DNA from: an uncultured bacterium
GTDB lineage: Bacteria > Pseudomonadota > Alphaproteobacteria > Rhodospirillales > Rhodospirillaceae
NCBI GenBank assembly: GCA_903888485.1
Contig: CAISTS010000078.1
Coordinates: 1 to 32,754, forward strand
Direction of reading: 5' to 3'
DNA length: 32,754 bases
The notes beneath the pieces are model-generated. The model saw only the letters and a list, made by a program, of their open reading frames with translations, did not search any database and was not told the DNA's origin. This document shows positions 32,701-32,754 of this stretch, in pieces. Made by a program: the position numbers and the translations under genes. Every line of letters starts with the position of its first letter. The first letter of the stretch is position 1.

Positions 32701-32754
32701 TCCTTTGTCCTCGGGACGAAGGGAAGCCGAAGGGATGTATGTCGTGGAGGTTTA

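Noticed and set aside
1..32754. tRNA, rRNA, CRISPR, insertion sequence, integrase or attachment site
   Set aside because: I looked through the intergenic gaps on both strands and saw no cloverleaf, rRNA segment, regular repeat-spacer array or transposase-like frame.

Overview
The window is a gene-dense, GC-rich stretch of bacterial chromosome, most likely from an alphaproteobacterium. The clues are two DUF4170 domains, a TrmFO-type tRNA methyltransferase, a NDUFAF6-like squalene/phytoene synthase homologue, a DUF815 ATPase, and the order argS - SPOR protein - nagZ - scpA - scpB - tatA/B/C - serS - surE - pcm - nlpD-like - yajC - secD - secF - Mth938-like, which I recall as common in that class. 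The genus cannot be told from the sequence. I see no rRNA, tRNA, insertion sequence, prophage or CRISPR array.

Region 1 (1-8,720) holds short, mostly unrelated transcription units. They are a Tat-signal MDR oxidoreductase (-), a methyltransferase/glycosyltransferase pair (+), exonuclease III (-), a secreted HExxH protein (+), an ErpA-like Fe-S carrier (-), an FMN reductase (+), thioredoxin 2 (-), a secreted formylglycine-generating-enzyme-like protein (-), a dGTPase-like HD hydrolase (+) and MscL (-). Convergent pairs nearly touch or overlap, and one + strand terminator lies inside the end of the xth coding sequence.

Region 2 (8,824-22,857) is a long, almost entirely + strand housekeeping run. 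It covers argS, a SPOR protein, nagZ, a site-2-type protease, scpA and scpB with tight or overlapping junctions; then two tandem tatA genes, tatB and tatC; a cupin dioxygenase; and serS, surE, pcm and an nlpD-like lipoprotein. Together these serve translation, peptidoglycan recycling, cell division, chromosome condensation, folded-protein export and protein repair. Two very small genes interrupt the surE-pcm junction. At the end lie a DUF1236-like exported protein and a small exported protein made of three 17-residue cysteine-bracketed repeats, separated by a perfect 16-bp inverted repeat.

Region 3 (22,866-32,754) contains a - strand group (GNAT acetyltransferase, exported hypothetical, DUF815-type ATPase), then the Sec accessory operon yajC-secD-secF-Mth938-like behind a recognisable promoter and ending at a bidirectional terminator. 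It continues with a PuuD-like membrane protein (-), a NDUFAF6-like protein (+), trmFO (-), a DUF4170-DUF4170-SRPBCC fusion (+) and two small - strand genes that share a stop/start junction.

Most of the window is conserved core genome. No clear, wholly new system is evident. The best candidates for new biology are the three-repeat cysteine protein behind its inverted repeat, the DUF4170 fusion, the Tat-targeted MDR reductase, the tandem tatA pair with a possible two-state RNA hairpin upstream, and the terminator folded into exonuclease III active-site codons.
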